A stretch of DNA of 64,000 nucleotides from Mycobacterium sp. IS-1590. GTDB lineage: Bacteria > Actinomycetota > Actinomycetes > Mycobacteriales > Mycobacteriaceae. Positions within the stretch are counted from its first letter, which is position 1. Each line of letters begins with the position of its first letter. The notes under the pieces are model-generated. The model searched no databases and had not been told where the DNA came from. It saw only the letters and a program-made list of their open reading frames with translations. The translations under genes were made by a program, and so were the position numbers. Location of the stretch: NCBI RefSeq assembly GCF_001500025.1, contig NZ_LQIW01000012.1:412440-476439 (forward strand), read 5' to 3'. This document shows, piece by piece, positions 1 through 11,786 of the stretch.

Positions 1-149
1 CGAGCCGACATGCTTAACCTCCGCAGAAATGTGACACCCCACGCACCCCGCCGTGCCGGTCAGCCTAGCGATCGGACCCGACAGCCTCGGCACAACGTTC
101 ACCGGCCGGTAGGCTGATGCGGGCTCGCACTCAGCGGTGGGATGGCATT

Positions 150-178
150 TTGGCGTTCGATGCGGCTGCCGGTATCCT
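150..178 (+). promoter_or_regulatory. SigA-type promoter of rpmB
   Basis: TTGGCG (150-155), a 17-base spacer, then TATCCT (173-178). This is a good housekeeping promoter with an optimal spacer, about 75 bases upstream of the L28 start. Bases 1-149 hold no gene I can support; they look like the upstream region of a divergent gene beyond the left edge. A Shine-Dalgarno sequence, GAGGAG (244-249), precedes the L28 ATG. Confidence 0.6.
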
Positions 179-257
179 GGTCAGGTTGTCGGGTCGAGCC
201 GCGCCGGTCGCGGTGCCGCGACCCGGACCCCACGTACTGATCTGAGGAGTTCTGCAT

Positions 258-452
258 ATGGCTGCCGTGTGCGATATCTGCGGGAAGGGACCCGGCTTCG
301 GCAAGTCGGTCTCGCACTCCCATCGCCGGACCAGCCGTCGCTGGGATCCCAACATCCAGACCGTGCGCGCCGTGACCCGTCCCGGGGGCAACAAGCAGCG
401 CATGAACGTGTGCACCTCGTGCATCAAGGCCGGGAAGGTCTCGCGGGGCTGA
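258..452 (+). CDS. rpmB: 50S ribosomal protein L28 (zinc-binding type)
   Basis: Structural protein of the large ribosomal subunit, 64 residues, the usual length for an actinobacterial L28. It carries two CxxC pairs (C5/C8 and C52/C55), so it is the zinc-ribbon (C+) paralogue. Mycobacteria commonly also encode a cysteine-free paralogue elsewhere that takes over under zinc limitation. The ATG has a good GAGGAG ribosome-binding site eight bases upstream, and a SigA-like promoter lies at 150-178. The gene stands alone, with a small lipoprotein gene 45 bases downstream on the same strand. Confidence 0.97.
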   Translation: MAAVCDICGKGPGFGKSVSHSHRRTSRRWDPNIQTVRAVTRPGGNKQRMNVCTSCIKAGKVSRG

Positions 453-497
453 CCCGCGGGCGGTTGCCGCAGCCGGCGACCGGGTAGCCCGTACTGC

Positions 498-827
498 ATG
501 ACCTCTCGTGCAGCTGCAAGATCGACCCTGATCGCTCTGGCGTCCGGATGTGCGCTGGCCCTTCTGACGGCGTGCGGCGGCGGAGACTCCGCCGGCGACG
601 AGACCACCACGTCGACGACAACCAATACCACGTCGGTTGAGGTGACGGTGGAGACCAGTGCGCCGGAGACCACCACACCGTCGCCGGAACTGCCGAACAC
701 CACCACCGAGGGCGGGGGCGCTGACGGGGGCACCGTCGAGGTTCCAGTTCCCGACGTGCCGTCACCCCCCGCGATTCCGTCTCCTCCGCCGATTCCGTCG
801 CCGCCGCCGATTCCGGGCGTCGGATAG
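498..827 (+). CDS. small Thr/Pro-rich putative lipoprotein
   Basis: No function recognised. The 109-residue product starts with a basic n-region and a hydrophobic stretch (about residues 8-25) ending in the lipobox LTAC with the lipidated cysteine at position 26, so it should be exported and membrane-anchored. After a Gly/Asp patch, the mature part is low-complexity: a Thr-rich segment (about 35-75), then a C-terminal proline-rich tail with repeats of IPSPPP. Such tails usually act as cell-wall-spanning linkers. The gene follows rpmB and converges with ung, stopping one base before the ung stop codon. Confidence 0.75.
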   Translation: MTSRAAARSTLIALASGCALALLTACGGGDSAGDETTTSTTTNTTSVEVTVETSAPETTTPSPELPNTTTEGGGADGGTVEVPVPDVPSPPAIPSPPPIPSPPPIPGVG

Positions 828-1511
828 CTAGGGAAGCCGCCAGTCGACCGGCTCGGCGCCCATCTTCTCGAGCAGTTCGTTGGCGCGGCTGAACGGCCGG
901 GAGGCGAAGAAGCCGCGCGACGCCGACAACGGTGACGGGTGCGCAGACTCGATCGCCACGCAGTCGGTGCCGTCCAGCATCGGTTTCAGCGTCGAGGCGT
1001 CGCGCCCCCAGAGCACCGCGACCAGCGGCTCACCGCGTGCGATTAGCGCGCGAATGGCACACTCGGTCACCGCTTCCCAGCCCTTACCGCGGTGCGAGGC
1101 GGGGGTGCCCGGTCGAACGGTGAGCACCCGGTTGAGCAGCATCACCCCGCGTTCGGCCCACGGCGTCAGGTCGCCGGTGGCCGGGGCGGGATAGCCGAGG
1201 TCGCTTCGGTACTCCTTGAAGATGTTCTCCAGGCTGCGCGGCAGCGGGCGCACCTCGGGCGCCACCGAGAAACTGAGGCCGACGGCGTGACCGGGCGTCG
1301 GGTACGGATCCTGCCCGACGATCAACACCCGCACCCGGTCCATCGGAAACGTGAACGCGCGCAACACGTTCGGGCCCGCGGGCAGATATCCGTTGCCGGC
1401 CGCCAACTCCGCGCGGAGAAACTCACCCATCTGCGCAACCTGACCCGCGACCGGATCCAGAGCCTTGGCCCAGCCCTGCTCGACGAGTTCGTGCAGCGGC
1501 CGCGCGGTCAT
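828..1511 (-). CDS. ung: uracil-DNA glycosylase, family 1
   Basis: Removes uracil from DNA arising by cytosine deamination and so starts base-excision repair, which matters in a GC-rich genome. The protein has 227 residues, the normal size. The water-activating loop GQDPYP is present with catalytic Asp at residue 68, and the DNA-intercalation loop HPSPLS lies near residue 190. The start ATG overlaps the stop of the upstream DUF1330 gene by four bases (ATGA), so the two are translationally coupled in a thiL-DUF1330-ung arrangement. Same neighbourhood as Rv2976c of M. tuberculosis. Confidence 0.97.
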   Translation of the reverse strand: MTARPLHELVEQGWAKALDPVAGQVAQMGEFLRAELAAGNGYLPAGPNVLRAFTFPMDRVRVLIVGQDPYPTPGHAVGLSFSVAPEVRPLPRSLENIFKEYRSDLGYPAPATGDLTPWAERGVMLLNRVLTVRPGTPASHRGKGWEAVTECAIRALIARGEPLVAVLWGRDASTLKPMLDGTDCVAIESAHPSPLSASRGFFASRPFSRANELLEKMGAEPVDWRLP

Positions 1512-1798
1512 GCCAAACCCTCGATCAGCATCACCACCGAATCGGCGCCGGCTCGGCGGTCCTTCGAGATCTCCTGGTAGTCGGGCGAGTTGGCCCAGTC
1601 CCGAAACGAAGGCTCATCGGGAAACGACATCAACACGACCTTCTCGCGGTCGGACTCGCCCTCGAGAATCCGCGGGGACTCATCGGCCGCGAGCAGCGTT
1701 CCCGAATACCGATTGAAGATCTCCAGGAACCGGGCCTGGTAGCGGTCATAGGCCGCACGGTCCGTGAACCTCAACTGGGCGATGGCGTACACGGTCAC
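1508..1798 (-). CDS. DUF1330 family protein
   Basis: A 96-residue protein with the compact alpha/beta-barrel pattern of the DUF1330 (dimeric ferredoxin-like) family: N-terminal [16 protein letters not shown], and a central [18 protein letters not shown] segment typical of the family. The biochemical role is unknown; related folds bind small ligands or act as monooxygenases. It lies between thiL (15 bases upstream) and ung (four-base overlap) and is probably co-transcribed with both. No signal peptide or metal motif is visible. Confidence 0.8.
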   Translation of the reverse strand: MTVYAIAQLRFTDRAAYDRYQARFLEIFNRYSGTLLAADESPRILEGESDREKVVLMSFPDEPSFRDWANSPDYQEISKDRRAGADSVVMLIEGLA

Positions 1799-1813
1799 GA
1801 GTCGACACCCTAA

Positions 1814-2767
1814 CTAGTCGAACGACTGCCACCCGGGATTCCCCTGCCACGCCGCGCCGTCGACCGACACCCGCTCGCGGCCCTCCTGCACGCGGCCGAT
1901 CGCCCTCCACCCGGGCGGCGGCGGCCCCGGAAAGGTCGCGACCAGCGCATGATCCTCCCCGCCGCCGAGGATCCACGCCCACGCATCGGCGCCCACCGCT
2001 TCGGCGGCGCCGGCGAGGACGTCGCGATCGTCGGACAATGCCGCAGTCGACAGGTCGATGCCGACTCCGGACGCCTCGGCGATGTGGCCGAGGTCGGCCA
2101 GCAGCCCGTCGGACACGTCGGTCATCGCGGTGGCGCCGTTCTCGGCCGCGACACGGCCCTGTCCGTACGGCGGCCGCGGCGCCACATGGCACCGACGTAG
2201 CTCGTCGAATCGATGAATATCGTTGCGCCACAATTCGAATCCAGCGGCTGAACGACCGATGTCACCAACGACGGCCACCACGTCGCCGGGCCGTGCCCCG
2301 CTGCGGCGCACCGGCTCACGGCCGTCGAGGTCACCGAGTGCGGTCACCGAGATCACCCATTGCGGCGCGCTGACAAGGTCTCCGCCGACGATGCCCGCGC
2401 CCATCGACTGGGCCTCGCGCCACATGCCGTCGGCGAGTTGCAGGGCCTGGGCAGCCGGCGTATCCGCGGGCGCTCCGAACGCGACGACAAAGGCGGTCGC
2501 GCGTGCGCCCATCGCCTCGATGTCCGCGGCGTTCTGCGCGATCGCCTTGCGCCCCACGTCATACGGAGTCGACCAGTCCAGCCGAAAGTGGCGCTCGGCC
2601 ACCAGCATGTCGGTGCTCACCACGGTCTGACCGTCGGGCGCGAACACCACCGCGGCGTCGTCGCCGGGCCCCAGCGCGACGGCGCCCGGCTGGCGGCGCC
2701 CGGCCACCAATCGCCGGATCACTCCGAACTCGCCCACTTGCGCCAGGGTTTCGGCGTCGAACGCCAT
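1814..2767 (-). CDS. thiL: thiamine-monophosphate kinase
   Basis: Catalyses the last step of thiamine diphosphate synthesis: ATP-dependent phosphorylation of thiamine monophosphate. The 317-residue protein has the AIR-synthase-like fold signatures: GDDAAVV near residue 39, STDMLVAERHF near 52, GGDLVSAP near 130, and the C-terminal DVSDGLLADLGHIA. All are expected in ThiL and involve the metal-binding aspartates. It is the first gene of a minus-strand unit with DUF1330 and ung, and diverges from the AsnC-domain gene across about 118 bases. Equivalent of Rv2977c. Confidence 0.95.
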   Translation of the reverse strand: MAFDAETLAQVGEFGVIRRLVAGRRQPGAVALGPGDDAAVVFAPDGQTVVSTDMLVAERHFRLDWSTPYDVGRKAIAQNAADIEAMGARATAFVVAFGAPADTPAAQALQLADGMWREAQSMGAGIVGGDLVSAPQWVISVTALGDLDGREPVRRSGARPGDVVAVVGDIGRSAAGFELWRNDIHRFDELRRCHVAPRPPYGQGRVAAENGATAMTDVSDGLLADLGHIAEASGVGIDLSTAALSDDRDVLAGAAEAVGADAWAWILGGGEDHALVATFPGPPPPGWRAIGRVQEGRERVSVDGAAWQGNPGWQSFD

Positions 2768-2885
2768 GTCACCTCCCGTCGCTGCCGCATCTGTCCGTTC
2801 CGTGCCGGCCTGAACACCGGCCGCACCTGCGGTACGTTAAGCGCCTGCGGCGTGGAGTCTATGCAGCGATGTGGAGGAACAGCGG

Positions 2886-3128
2886 GTGGTCGAGGCTTTC
2901 ATGCTGATTCAGACCGAGGTGGGCCGCGCCGAGGTCGTCGCCCAACAACTCGCCGCGCTGCCCGGTGTGGTCTCTGCGGAGTCCGTGACGGGGCCGTATG
3001 ACGTGGTGGTGCGCGTGAGCGCCGACACCTTGGCCGACCTCAAGGCCACCGTGGTTCCCAATGTTCAACAGGTGACCGGTATCACCCGCACGTTGACCTG
3101 TCCGATCGCCAACGGGACGCCTCTCTGA
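2886..3128 (+). CDS. stand-alone Lrp/AsnC effector-binding (RAM) domain protein
   Basis: An 80-residue protein that is entirely the C-terminal ligand-binding domain of Lrp/AsnC regulators (hallmarks: GRAEVVAQQLAALPGV and GPYDVVVRVSADTLADL). There is no helix-turn-helix, so it cannot bind DNA alone; such proteins assemble into ring oligomers that sense amino acids. I chose GTG 2886 because GGAGGA at 2873-2878 lies seven bases upstream; the in-frame GTG at 2871 has no ribosome-binding site. It is followed 18 bases later by the DUF3515 gene. Confidence 0.85.
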   Translation: MVEAFMLIQTEVGRAEVVAQQLAALPGVVSAESVTGPYDVVVRVSADTLADLKATVVPNVQQVTGITRTLTCPIANGTPL

Positions 3129-3146
3129 AGTCTCTAGAGTTGGGCC

Positions 3147-3713
3147 GTGGCTTCGCAGACCGGTGACGGGCCCCCGCGGGCGCTGCTGATCGCCGCTCTG
3201 GTGGTGGGGGTCGCGGCGATCGGGACGATTCTGGTGATCGCCGCGCTGCGCCAGAAACCCGCGGAGCCGCAGGCGGTGCCGTTGGTGTCGGTGCCGGCCC
3301 CGCAGGCCACGAGTTCCGAATGCGCCGACCTGATCGCCGAACTGCCCGAGAGCCTCGGCGATTCCACCCGCGCGCCGCTGGCCGACCCCGCGCCGGCGGG
3401 CGCCGCAGCGTGGCGAGCCGAGGGCCAAGGTGAGCCGATCGTGCTGCGCTGCGGCGTGGAACGGCCCGCGGAGTTCGTCGTCGGCGCGCCCGTGCAGGTG
3501 GTCGACGAAGTCCAGTGGTTCCGGGTGGGCGAGGCCGGTGTCGACGATGCGGGTGCCGAACAGGCGCGCAGCACGTGGTACGCCGTCGACCGAGGCGTGT
3601 ACGTCGCCCTGACATTGCCGCAGGGCTCGGGTCCGACGCCGATCCAGTTGCTGTCCACGGTGGTCGCCGAGGCGCTTCCCGCCAAGCCCGTCACTCCGGC
3701 GCCGGTGCGTTGA
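3147..3713 (+). CDS. membrane-anchored DUF3515 family protein
   Basis: A 188-residue protein with one N-terminal transmembrane helix (about residues 10-32, rich in Ala, Val and Ile) followed by an extracytoplasmic domain. Two cysteines, one near residue 54 and one near 95, could form a disulfide. The segment covering GDSTRAPLADPAPAG, and then a conserved RCGVERP motif, mark the actinobacterial DUF3515 family (Rv2980-like). The function is unknown. It begins with GTG, follows the AsnC-domain gene and converges with ddlA. Confidence 0.85.
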   Translation: MASQTGDGPPRALLIAALVVGVAAIGTILVIAALRQKPAEPQAVPLVSVPAPQATSSECADLIAELPESLGDSTRAPLADPAPAGAAAWRAEGQGEPIVLRCGVERPAEFVVGAPVQVVDEVQWFRVGEAGVDDAGAEQARSTWYAVDRGVYVALTLPQGSGPTPIQLLSTVVAEALPAKPVTPAPVR

Positions 3714-3762
3714 TCCTGCGCCCAAGCGCGCTGTGGCGGCAGTCTCGACGAAGTGGCGCCCG

Positions 3763-4887
3763 TCAGCGCAGACCGGTACCGCGTTCGAGTGCGGTTTCCA
3801 CCATCGTGGCCAGCAGGGTCGGGTAGTCGACGCCGCTGGCCGCCCACATCTGCGGGTACATCGAGATGGTGGTGAAACCAGGCATGGTGTTGATCTCGTT
3901 GATCACGGGCCCGTCGTCGGTGAGGAAGAAGTCCACGCGGGCCAGCCCCTGGCAGTCGATCGCATCGAAGGCCTGAATCGAGAGCCGTCGCACCGCGTCG
4001 ACGACATCGTCGTCGACCTTGGCGGGCACGTCGAGTTCGGCGGCGTCCTGCAGATATTTCGTCGCGAAGTCGTAGAAGCCGTCCTCGCGCCCGCGCACGC
4101 CCGCGACCCGGATCTCGCCGACCGTACTGGCCTCGATCCGGCCGTCGGGGAATTCGAGCACGCCGCATTCGAGTTCGCGCCCCGGCACCGCTGCTTCGAT
4201 GATCACCTTCGGGTCGTGCCGGCGGGCTTGTTCGATCGCCGACGGCAGCTGATCCCACGCCGTGACCCGGCTGACGCCGATCGACGAGCCACCACGCGCC
4301 GGTTTGACGAAGACGGGGAGGCCGAGCCGTTCACGAGCCTCGAAGCCCAAGGTGTCCTGGCGGGGCCGCAGCACCTCGTGATCGCCGATCGGCAGCCCGG
4401 CGGCGCCCAGCAGCTTCTTGGTGAACTCCTTGTCCATGCCGACCGCGCTGGCCAGCACACCGGCCCCGATGTAGGGCACCCCCGCCAACTCGAGCAGCCC
4501 CTGGATCGTGCCGTCTTCGCCGTACGGACCGTGCAGGACGGGGAACACGACGTCGACCGTCGCCAACATCTCCCCCGCCCCCTGACCCAGCGACAGCAGC
4601 TGCCCACCGCGACCCGGATCGGCGGCCAGGGCCAGTTCGGTGCCCGACGCGGCGGTGACCTGCGGCAGTCGGCCGTCGGTGATCGCGAGGCTGTCGGGCT
4701 GCGCGTCGGTCAACATCCACGTGCCCCCGGGGGTGATGCCGACAGCGACGACGTCGAAGCGCTGCGGATCGAGATTGCGCAGGATGCTGCCTGCGGATAC
4801 GCAGGAAATCGCGTGTTCGGAGCTGCGTCCGCCGTAGACCACGGCAACCCGGACGCGTCCGGTGCCTGAATCATGGCGGGCAGTCAC
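3763..4887 (-). CDS. ddlA: D-alanine--D-alanine ligase
   Basis: Joins two D-alanines with ATP for the peptidoglycan stem peptide; the cytoplasmic target of D-cycloserine alongside alanine racemase. The protein has 374 residues, matching mycobacterial DdlA. ATP-grasp landmarks are present: N-terminal [10 protein letters not shown], the lysine/serine loop [11 protein letters not shown], and the C-terminal metal site [10 protein letters not shown]. It starts with GTG. It follows the PLP-enzyme gene by 61 bases in a gpsA-PLP-ddlA series, so phospholipid and cell-wall precursors are encoded together, as in M. tuberculosis. Confidence 0.97.
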   Translation of the reverse strand: MTARHDSGTGRVRVAVVYGGRSSEHAISCVSAGSILRNLDPQRFDVVAVGITPGGTWMLTDAQPDSLAITDGRLPQVTAASGTELALAADPGRGGQLLSLGQGAGEMLATVDVVFPVLHGPYGEDGTIQGLLELAGVPYIGAGVLASAVGMDKEFTKKLLGAAGLPIGDHEVLRPRQDTLGFEARERLGLPVFVKPARGGSSIGVSRVTAWDQLPSAIEQARRHDPKVIIEAAVPGRELECGVLEFPDGRIEASTVGEIRVAGVRGREDGFYDFATKYLQDAAELDVPAKVDDDVVDAVRRLSIQAFDAIDCQGLARVDFFLTDDGPVINEINTMPGFTTISMYPQMWAASGVDYPTLLATMVETALERGTGLR

Positions 4888-4948
4888 AACCTAGAGAGGC
4901 TACCGTCCGCATCCGCGGCCGGCCGTCCGGCGATGCCCGGCCGCGGTG

Positions 4949-6052
4949 TCAGCCCAGCGCCTGCTCGATGTCGGCGACCAGGTCGTCGGTGTCCTCGATC
5001 CCCAGCGAGATGCGCGCGAATCCGTCGCTGACATCGTCGCCCCAGCGGGCGCGCCGGTCCACCGACGTGTGGATGCCGCCGAAACTCGTCGACGCGATCA
5101 GCAGCGCACTGCGCTCGACCAGCCGGTGCACCGCTGCGGCGTCGGCCAACTCCACGGCGACCAGGCCGCCGAACCGTTTCATCTGCGCGCACGCGATGCG
5201 GTGTGACGGATCGTCGGGCAGACCGGGATAGCGCACCGCACGCACGGCGGGGTGTGCGTGCAACGCCACGGCCAGCGCCGCCGCGTTGTGGCACTGCCGT
5301 TCGAATCGCAGGCCCGCGGTGCCCAGGCTGCGCAACAGCAGCCATGCCTCGAAGGCGCCGAGGATCGCACCGGAGTGCAGCCGCTCACGTGCCACCTCGG
5401 CCATCAGGTCGGTGTGCGCGCTCGCGACATAACCGGCGAGGAGATCGCTGTGGCCCGACAGTGCCTTGGTGGCACTGGCGACGACCACGTCGGCGCCCAG
5501 CGAGAGCGGTTGCTGGCCGAAGGGCGTGGCGGTGGTGTTGTCGACGACGAGCGTCGCGCCCCTGCTACGGCACTGCAGCGCGAGCCCGTGCAGATCGACG
5601 ACATCGAGGCCCGGATTGGCCGGGCTTTCGGCGAGCACCACATCGGCGTCCGCCGATGCCGCGCACATGTCACCGCTGGCCGCGGTGATCACCGTAACTC
5701 CTTGCTCAGCAAGGTATTCGGAGGCATACCGGCGGACCTGATAGTAACCGTCGGCGGGTACGACGAGCTTATGTCCCGGTTTGGCCAGCACCCGCAGAAC
5801 GGAAGTGATCGCGGCCATCCCCGACCCGAAGGCCAGCGCGGAGGGCGCACCCTCCAGTTGTGCGAGTGCGGACTCCAGGTGGCGCCAGGTCGGATTGGAG
5901 CTCCGCCCGTAGGAGTCCTGCATGTCGGACGGGTCGGACGACAGGTGGAAGGTCGATGCCGGAACCGGTGACGGTGCCACTGCTTGTCCCGGAACAGCTT
6001 CCGATGCAACGGCTTTGACGCTGCGAGTCGAATCGCCGTACTGACCGTCCAC
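4949..6052 (-). CDS. Cys/Met-metabolism PLP-dependent enzyme (cystathionine gamma-lyase/synthase family)
   Basis: A 367-residue fold-type I PLP enzyme. The PLP lysine lies in SATKALSGHSD; the cofactor-phosphate region FGSGMAAI and the aspartate motif VVDNTTATP are in place. Family members handle cystathionine or homocysteine, but lyase and synthase activities cannot be told apart from this sequence. The N-terminus (DGQYGDSTRSVKA) is typical. It starts three bases after the gpsA stop, so it is co-translated with gpsA. I do not recall this gene between gpsA and ddlA in M. tuberculosis. Confidence 0.85.
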   Translation of the reverse strand: MDGQYGDSTRSVKAVASEAVPGQAVAPSPVPASTFHLSSDPSDMQDSYGRSSNPTWRHLESALAQLEGAPSALAFGSGMAAITSVLRVLAKPGHKLVVPADGYYQVRRYASEYLAEQGVTVITAASGDMCAASADADVVLAESPANPGLDVVDLHGLALQCRSRGATLVVDNTTATPFGQQPLSLGADVVVASATKALSGHSDLLAGYVASAHTDLMAEVARERLHSGAILGAFEAWLLLRSLGTAGLRFERQCHNAAALAVALHAHPAVRAVRYPGLPDDPSHRIACAQMKRFGGLVAVELADAAAVHRLVERSALLIASTSFGGIHTSVDRRARWGDDVSDGFARISLGIEDTDDLVADIEQALG

Positions 6053-6055
6053 CGG

Positions 6056-7743
<1,688 letters not shown>

Positions 7744-7796
7744 ACGTTCAACTGCGCGCTGGCACGAAGACCGCTGGATAGGGGATCATCGCAGGC

Positions 7797-9986
7797 ATGA
7801 CGAAAGCCGGAATCGAGGTTCGCGACAGCGACGCCGAACCACCGTCGACCAGCATCCGAACGCTGCGGTCGGACTCCGGTGACTCGGCGCCCGAAGCCCC
7901 TCCCGCGGCAACCTCGCCCGCCGTCGAGAACGCGCTGCCCGAAGATCGTTATCTGAACCGGGAGCTGAGTTGGCTCGACTTCAACTCCCGGGTGTTGGCA
8001 TTGGCCGCCGACACATCGCTGCCGCTGCTGGAGCGGGCGAAGTTCCTTGCGATCTTCGCGTCGAATCTCGATGAGTTCTACATGGTCCGGGTCGCCGGGC
8101 TGAAACGTCGCGACGAGATGGGGCTGTCGGTGCGCTCCGCCGACGGGCTCTCACCCCGCGAACAGTTGCGTCGCATCAACGAGCGGACGCAGCACCTCGC
8201 CAACCGGCACGCCCACGTCTTCCTCGATTCGGTGCGCCCCGCGCTGGCCGACGAAGGCATCGTCATCGTCACGTGGGCCGAACTCGACGAGGCCGAACGC
8301 GCGCGGTTGTCCACCTACTTCCACGAGCAGGTGTTCCCGGTACTGACGCCGCTCGCCGTGGACCCGGCCCACCCGTTCCCCTTCGTCAGTGGCCTGAGCC
8401 TGAATCTGGCGATCACCGTCAAACATCCCGACGACGGTGGGCAGCACTTCGCGCGAGTCAAAGTGCCCGACAACGTGGAACGGTTCGTCGAACTGGCCGC
8501 CCGCGAAAGCGATGCCAAGATCGTTCGCTTCCTGCCGATGGAGGAATTGATCGCGGCGTTCCTTCATGTTCTGTTTCCCGGGTTGGAGATCGTCGAGCAC
8601 CACGCGTTCCGCATCACGCGCAACGCCGATTTCGAGGTCGAAGAGGACCGCGACGAAGACCTGCTGCAAGCGCTCGAGCGGGAACTGGCACGGCGTCGAT
8701 TCGGTTCGCCGGTCCGGCTGGAAGTCTCCGACGACATGACCGAGAGCATGCTCGAGTTGCTGCTGCGCGAACTCGACGTCGCACCGGGTGACGTCATCGA
8801 GGTGCCCGGCCTGCTCGACCTGTCCTCGCTGTGGCAGATCTACGATCTCGATCGCCCTGCCCTGAAAGACCGCCCGTTCGTACCGGCCACCCCGCCGGCG
8901 TTCGGCGAACGGGAGACACCCAAGAGCATCTTCTCGACGCTGCGCGACGGCGACGTGCTGGTGCACCACCCGTATGACTCCTTCTCCACCACCGTGCAGC
9001 GGTTCATCGAGCAGGCCGCGGCGGACCCGAACGTCCTGGCGATCAAGCAGACCCTGTACCGCACCTCGGGTGACTCTCCAATCGTCAACGCGCTCATCGA
9101 CGCTGCCGCAGCGGGTAAGCAGGTCGTCGCACTCGTCGAGATCAAGGCCCGGTTCGACGAGCAGGCCAACATCAAGTGGGCACGCGCACTCGAGCGCGCG
9201 GGTGTGCACGTCGTGTACGGGCTCATCGGACTCAAGACTCACTGCAAGACGTGTTTGGTGGTGCGCCGGGAGGGCTCGCTGATCCGGCGCTACTGCCACA
9301 TCGGCACCGGCAACTACAACCCCAAAACCGCGCGGCTGTATGAGGACATCGGGCTGCTGACCGCGGCGCCCGACATCGGCGCCGATCTCACCGACCTGTT
9401 CAATTCGCTGACGGGCTACTCGCGTAAGGACTCCTACCGCAACCTTCTGGTGGCCCCCCAGGGAGTCCGGAGGGGCATCATCGAACGCATCGAACGCGAG
9501 ATCGTCGCCACCCGCGACGGCGCCGACGGGCGGATCAGGCTGAAAGCCAACGCGTTGGTGGACGAGCAGGTCATCGATGCGCTGTACCGCGCGTCGCAGG
9601 CCGGTGTGCGGGTCGAGGTGGTCGTCCGGGGTATCTGCGCGCTACGCCCCCATGCCCCTGGGTATTCGGACAACATCGTCGTCCGCTCGATCCTGGGCCG
9701 GTTCCTCGAGCACTCACGGATCATCCACTTCCGTGCCATCGACGAATCCTGGATCGGCAGCGCCGACATGATGCACCGAAATCTCGATCGGCGCGTCGAA
9801 GTGATGGCCGAGGTCAAGGATCCGCGGCTGAAGGCGCAACTGCACGACATCTTCGAATCGGCGATGAACCCTTCGACCCGGTGTTGGGAGTTGGGCGTCG
9901 ACGGCAAGTGGACGGCGTCGCCGCAGGAAGGCCACACGGTCCGCGACCATCAGGTCTCGTTGATGGAGCGTCACCGGCAACCATGA
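7797..9986 (+). CDS. ppk1: polyphosphate kinase 1
   Basis: Reversibly transfers the gamma-phosphate of ATP to inorganic polyphosphate, a stringent-response and stress polymer. The protein has 729 residues with an N-terminal extension of about 50 residues rich in Ser/Pro/Ala. Family features: the N domain [13 protein letters not shown], the phospholipase-D-like domains, and the autophosphorylated histidine in the segment FLEHSRI near residue 640. The end reaches almost to mutT1 (78-base gap). Conserved order cofC-ppk1-mutT1. Confidence 0.97.
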   Translation: MTKAGIEVRDSDAEPPSTSIRTLRSDSGDSAPEAPPAATSPAVENALPEDRYLNRELSWLDFNSRVLALAADTSLPLLERAKFLAIFASNLDEFYMVRVAGLKRRDEMGLSVRSADGLSPREQLRRINERTQHLANRHAHVFLDSVRPALADEGIVIVTWAELDEAERARLSTYFHEQVFPVLTPLAVDPAHPFPFVSGLSLNLAITVKHPDDGGQHFARVKVPDNVERFVELAARESDAKIVRFLPMEELIAAFLHVLFPGLEIVEHHAFRITRNADFEVEEDRDEDLLQALERELARRRFGSPVRLEVSDDMTESMLELLLRELDVAPGDVIEVPGLLDLSSLWQIYDLDRPALKDRPFVPATPPAFGERETPKSIFSTLRDGDVLVHHPYDSFSTTVQRFIEQAAADPNVLAIKQTLYRTSGDSPIVNALIDAAAAGKQVVALVEIKARFDEQANIKWARALERAGVHVVYGLIGLKTHCKTCLVVRREGSLIRRYCHIGTGNYNPKTARLYEDIGLLTAAPDIGADLTDLFNSLTGYSRKDSYRNLLVAPQGVRRGIIERIEREIVATRDGADGRIRLKANALVDEQVIDALYRASQAGVRVEVVVRGICALRPHAPGYSDNIVVRSILGRFLEHSRIIHFRAIDESWIGSADMMHRNLDRRVEVMAEVKDPRLKAQLHDIFESAMNPSTRCWELGVDGKWTASPQEGHTVRDHQVSLMERHRQP

Positions 9987-10064
9987 CGGACTTCCTCGCC
10001 GCCAGGGATATTCACAATCATCGTCGTGGGCCGCGCACGCCCCGAATGATCTGCAGGAGTTGAG

Positions 10065-10988
10065 GTGCCGAAGCGGACATCCGAGACCGGCTCCGATACG
10101 GAGACGATCCTGGCCGCCGGGGCGGTTTTGTGGCGGCCCAACGGCGAACCCGATGCGCCTGAGGTCGCGCTGATCCACCGCCCTCGTTACGACGACTGGT
10201 CGCTGCCGAAGGGCAAAGTGGACCCCGGGGAGACCGAACCCGTGACCGCCGTCCGCGAGGTGTGCGAAGAGACCGGATACACGGCGCATCTCGGCCGACG
10301 ACTCAGTTCGGTGAGCTACCCCGTCGACGGCGGCAAGAAGAAGGTGCGGTACTGGGCGGCGCGCGTGGTCCGCGGCGAGTTCCATCCGAACGACGAGGTC
10401 GACGAACTCAAGTGGCTACCCGTCCGGGCCGCGATCAAGCAGCTGGATTATCCGCACGACCGAAAGGTGCTGCGCCGCTTCGCGAAGTACCCGGCCGACA
10501 CCAAGACGGTGCTGATCGTCCGCCACGCCACCGCGGGTAGCAAGTCCCGGTTCAAGGGCGATGACCGCAAACGGCCCTTGGACAAGAATGGCCGTGCGCA
10601 GGCGGAGTCACTGGCCGGGGTGTTGCTCGCCTTCGGCGCCGACCAGCTGTTCGCGGCGGACAGGGTGCGATGTGTGTCGACATTGGAGCCACTGGCAGAA
10701 GAACTCGGGGCGACGATCCGCAGCGACGAGCTGCTGACCGAGGAGGCTTACGCCGAAAACCGCAAAGCGGCCCGGCAGCGCTTCCTCGAGATCGCCTCCA
10801 CCCCTGGTACGCCGGTGATCTGCACTCAGGGCAAGGTGATTCCGGACCTCATCGAATGGTGGTGCGAGCGCGACGGCGTGCGGCCCGACAAGTCGCGCAA
10901 CCGCAAGGGCAGCACGTGGGTGATGTCGCTTCACAACGGTCGGTTGATTGCGGCAGACCACATGGGCAGCCCACTGGCCGTGAAGTGA
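10065..10988 (+). CDS. mutT1: MutT1: Nudix hydrolase fused to histidine phosphatase
   Basis: A 307-residue two-domain nucleotide-pool sanitiser. Residues 1-140 hold the Nudix box ([10 protein letters not shown] then REVCEETGY). Residues 145-300 form a histidine-phosphatase domain with the LIVRHATAG motif. The mycobacterial homologue converts 8-oxo-dGTP to 8-oxo-dGMP and also cleaves dinucleoside polyphosphates; the phosphatase half lets it go from tri- to monophosphate. It starts with GTG, with CAGGAG a few bases upstream. Transcription is closed by the strong hairpin shared with hupB. Confidence 0.95.
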   Translation: MPKRTSETGSDTETILAAGAVLWRPNGEPDAPEVALIHRPRYDDWSLPKGKVDPGETEPVTAVREVCEETGYTAHLGRRLSSVSYPVDGGKKKVRYWAARVVRGEFHPNDEVDELKWLPVRAAIKQLDYPHDRKVLRRFAKYPADTKTVLIVRHATAGSKSRFKGDDRKRPLDKNGRAQAESLAGVLLAFGADQLFAADRVRCVSTLEPLAEELGATIRSDELLTEEAYAENRKAARQRFLEIASTPGTPVICTQGKVIPDLIEWWCERDGVRPDKSRNRKGSTWVMSLHNGRLIAADHMGSPLAVK

Positions 10989-11069
10989 CGCCCACGCGTT
11001 GAATGCAAATTCCGGCGGACTCCCGCCCGGAAAGATTGAGCCGTAGATGTTTTGGTGGGCCTGAAACGC

Positions 11070-11106
11070 GAACACGCCGTGGGTCGCGCAGACCCACGGC
11101 GTGTTC
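11070..11106. terminator. bidirectional terminator between mutT1 and hupB
   Basis: A perfect 16-bp inverted repeat (GAACACGCCGTGGGTC and its complement) with a five-base loop. It lies 81 bases after the mutT1 stop and 8 bases after the hupB stop (reading minus). It has no clear T-run, which is common for mycobacterial terminators, and probably serves both convergent genes. Confidence 0.75.
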
Positions 11107-11114
11107 GGTCAGAA

Positions 11115-11597
11115 CTACTTGCGGCCGCGCTTGGTCGCGGCCTTCTTGGCCGGCGACTTCTTGGCGGCGGTCTTCTTGGCTGCCGTCCGCTTGGTCGCGG
11201 CCTTCTTGGCCGGAGCCTTCTTCGCGGCACTCTTCTTGGCCGGCGCCTTCTTGGCCGCCTTGCGGGCACTTCCCGCAGTCACGCCTCTCTTCACTGCTGG
11301 TCCTTCCGCCGGGAGGCGCTGCGCCCCAGAGACAACGGCTTTGAACTGAGCGCCGGGCCGGAAAGCCGGCACGGAGGTGGGCTTCACCCGGACGGTCTCG
11401 CCGGTGCGCGGATTACGCGCGACGCGCGCTGCGCGGCGGCGCTGTTCGAAAACGCCGAAGCCGGTAATGGTGACGCTGTCACCCTTGTGCACCGCGCGCA
11501 CGATGGTGTCAACGACATTCTCCACCGCAGCGGTGGCCGACCGACGATCCGAGCCCATTTTCTCCGTGAGTACGTCGATGAGCTCTGCTTTGTTCAT
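11115..11597 (-). CDS. hupB: HU-family nucleoid protein HupB with a short Lys/Ala tail
   Basis: DNA-binding histone-like protein. Residues 1-90 are the HU domain ([15 protein letters not shown], then [20 protein letters not shown]). Residues 108-160 are a basic tail of [21 protein letters not shown] repeats ending KRGRK. The whole protein has 160 residues; from memory the M. tuberculosis and M. smegmatis proteins have over 200, so this tail is shorter by roughly a third to a half. The ATG at 11597 has a strong ribosome-binding site (GGAGG, seven bases upstream). Promoter at 11645-11674. Confidence 0.96.
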   Translation of the reverse strand: MNKAELIDVLTEKMGSDRRSATAAVENVVDTIVRAVHKGDSVTITGFGVFEQRRRAARVARNPRTGETVRVKPTSVPAFRPGAQFKAVVSGAQRLPAEGPAVKRGVTAGSARKAAKKAPAKKSAAKKAPAKKAATKRTAAKKTAAKKSPAKKAATKRGRK

Positions 11598-11644
11598 GCA
11601 TAACCTCCGGAAACCAGTGGTCCTCTTTGGACCGACTAGAGGAC

Positions 11645-11674
11645 ACGGTAAACCCATTCCCCATTGATTTCCAA
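11645..11674 (-). promoter_or_regulatory. SigA-type promoter of hupB
   Basis: On the minus strand: TTGGAA (11674-11669), an 18-base spacer and TACCGT (11650-11645), about 48 bases upstream of the hupB ATG. The short inverted repeat GGTCC/GGACC (11620-11634) lies in the untranslated leader. The rest of 11675-11786 shows nothing I can name. Confidence 0.55.
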
Positions 11675-11786
11675 GAGCCACGCGCAGTTTCAGGCGAAGC
11701 CAGCGAACTTTCTTGCCCCCCTTGACCTCCAGAGGGCACCCGGAGAACCGGGTTCACAGACGGTGATTTCGGCTCACCGGGCGCCG

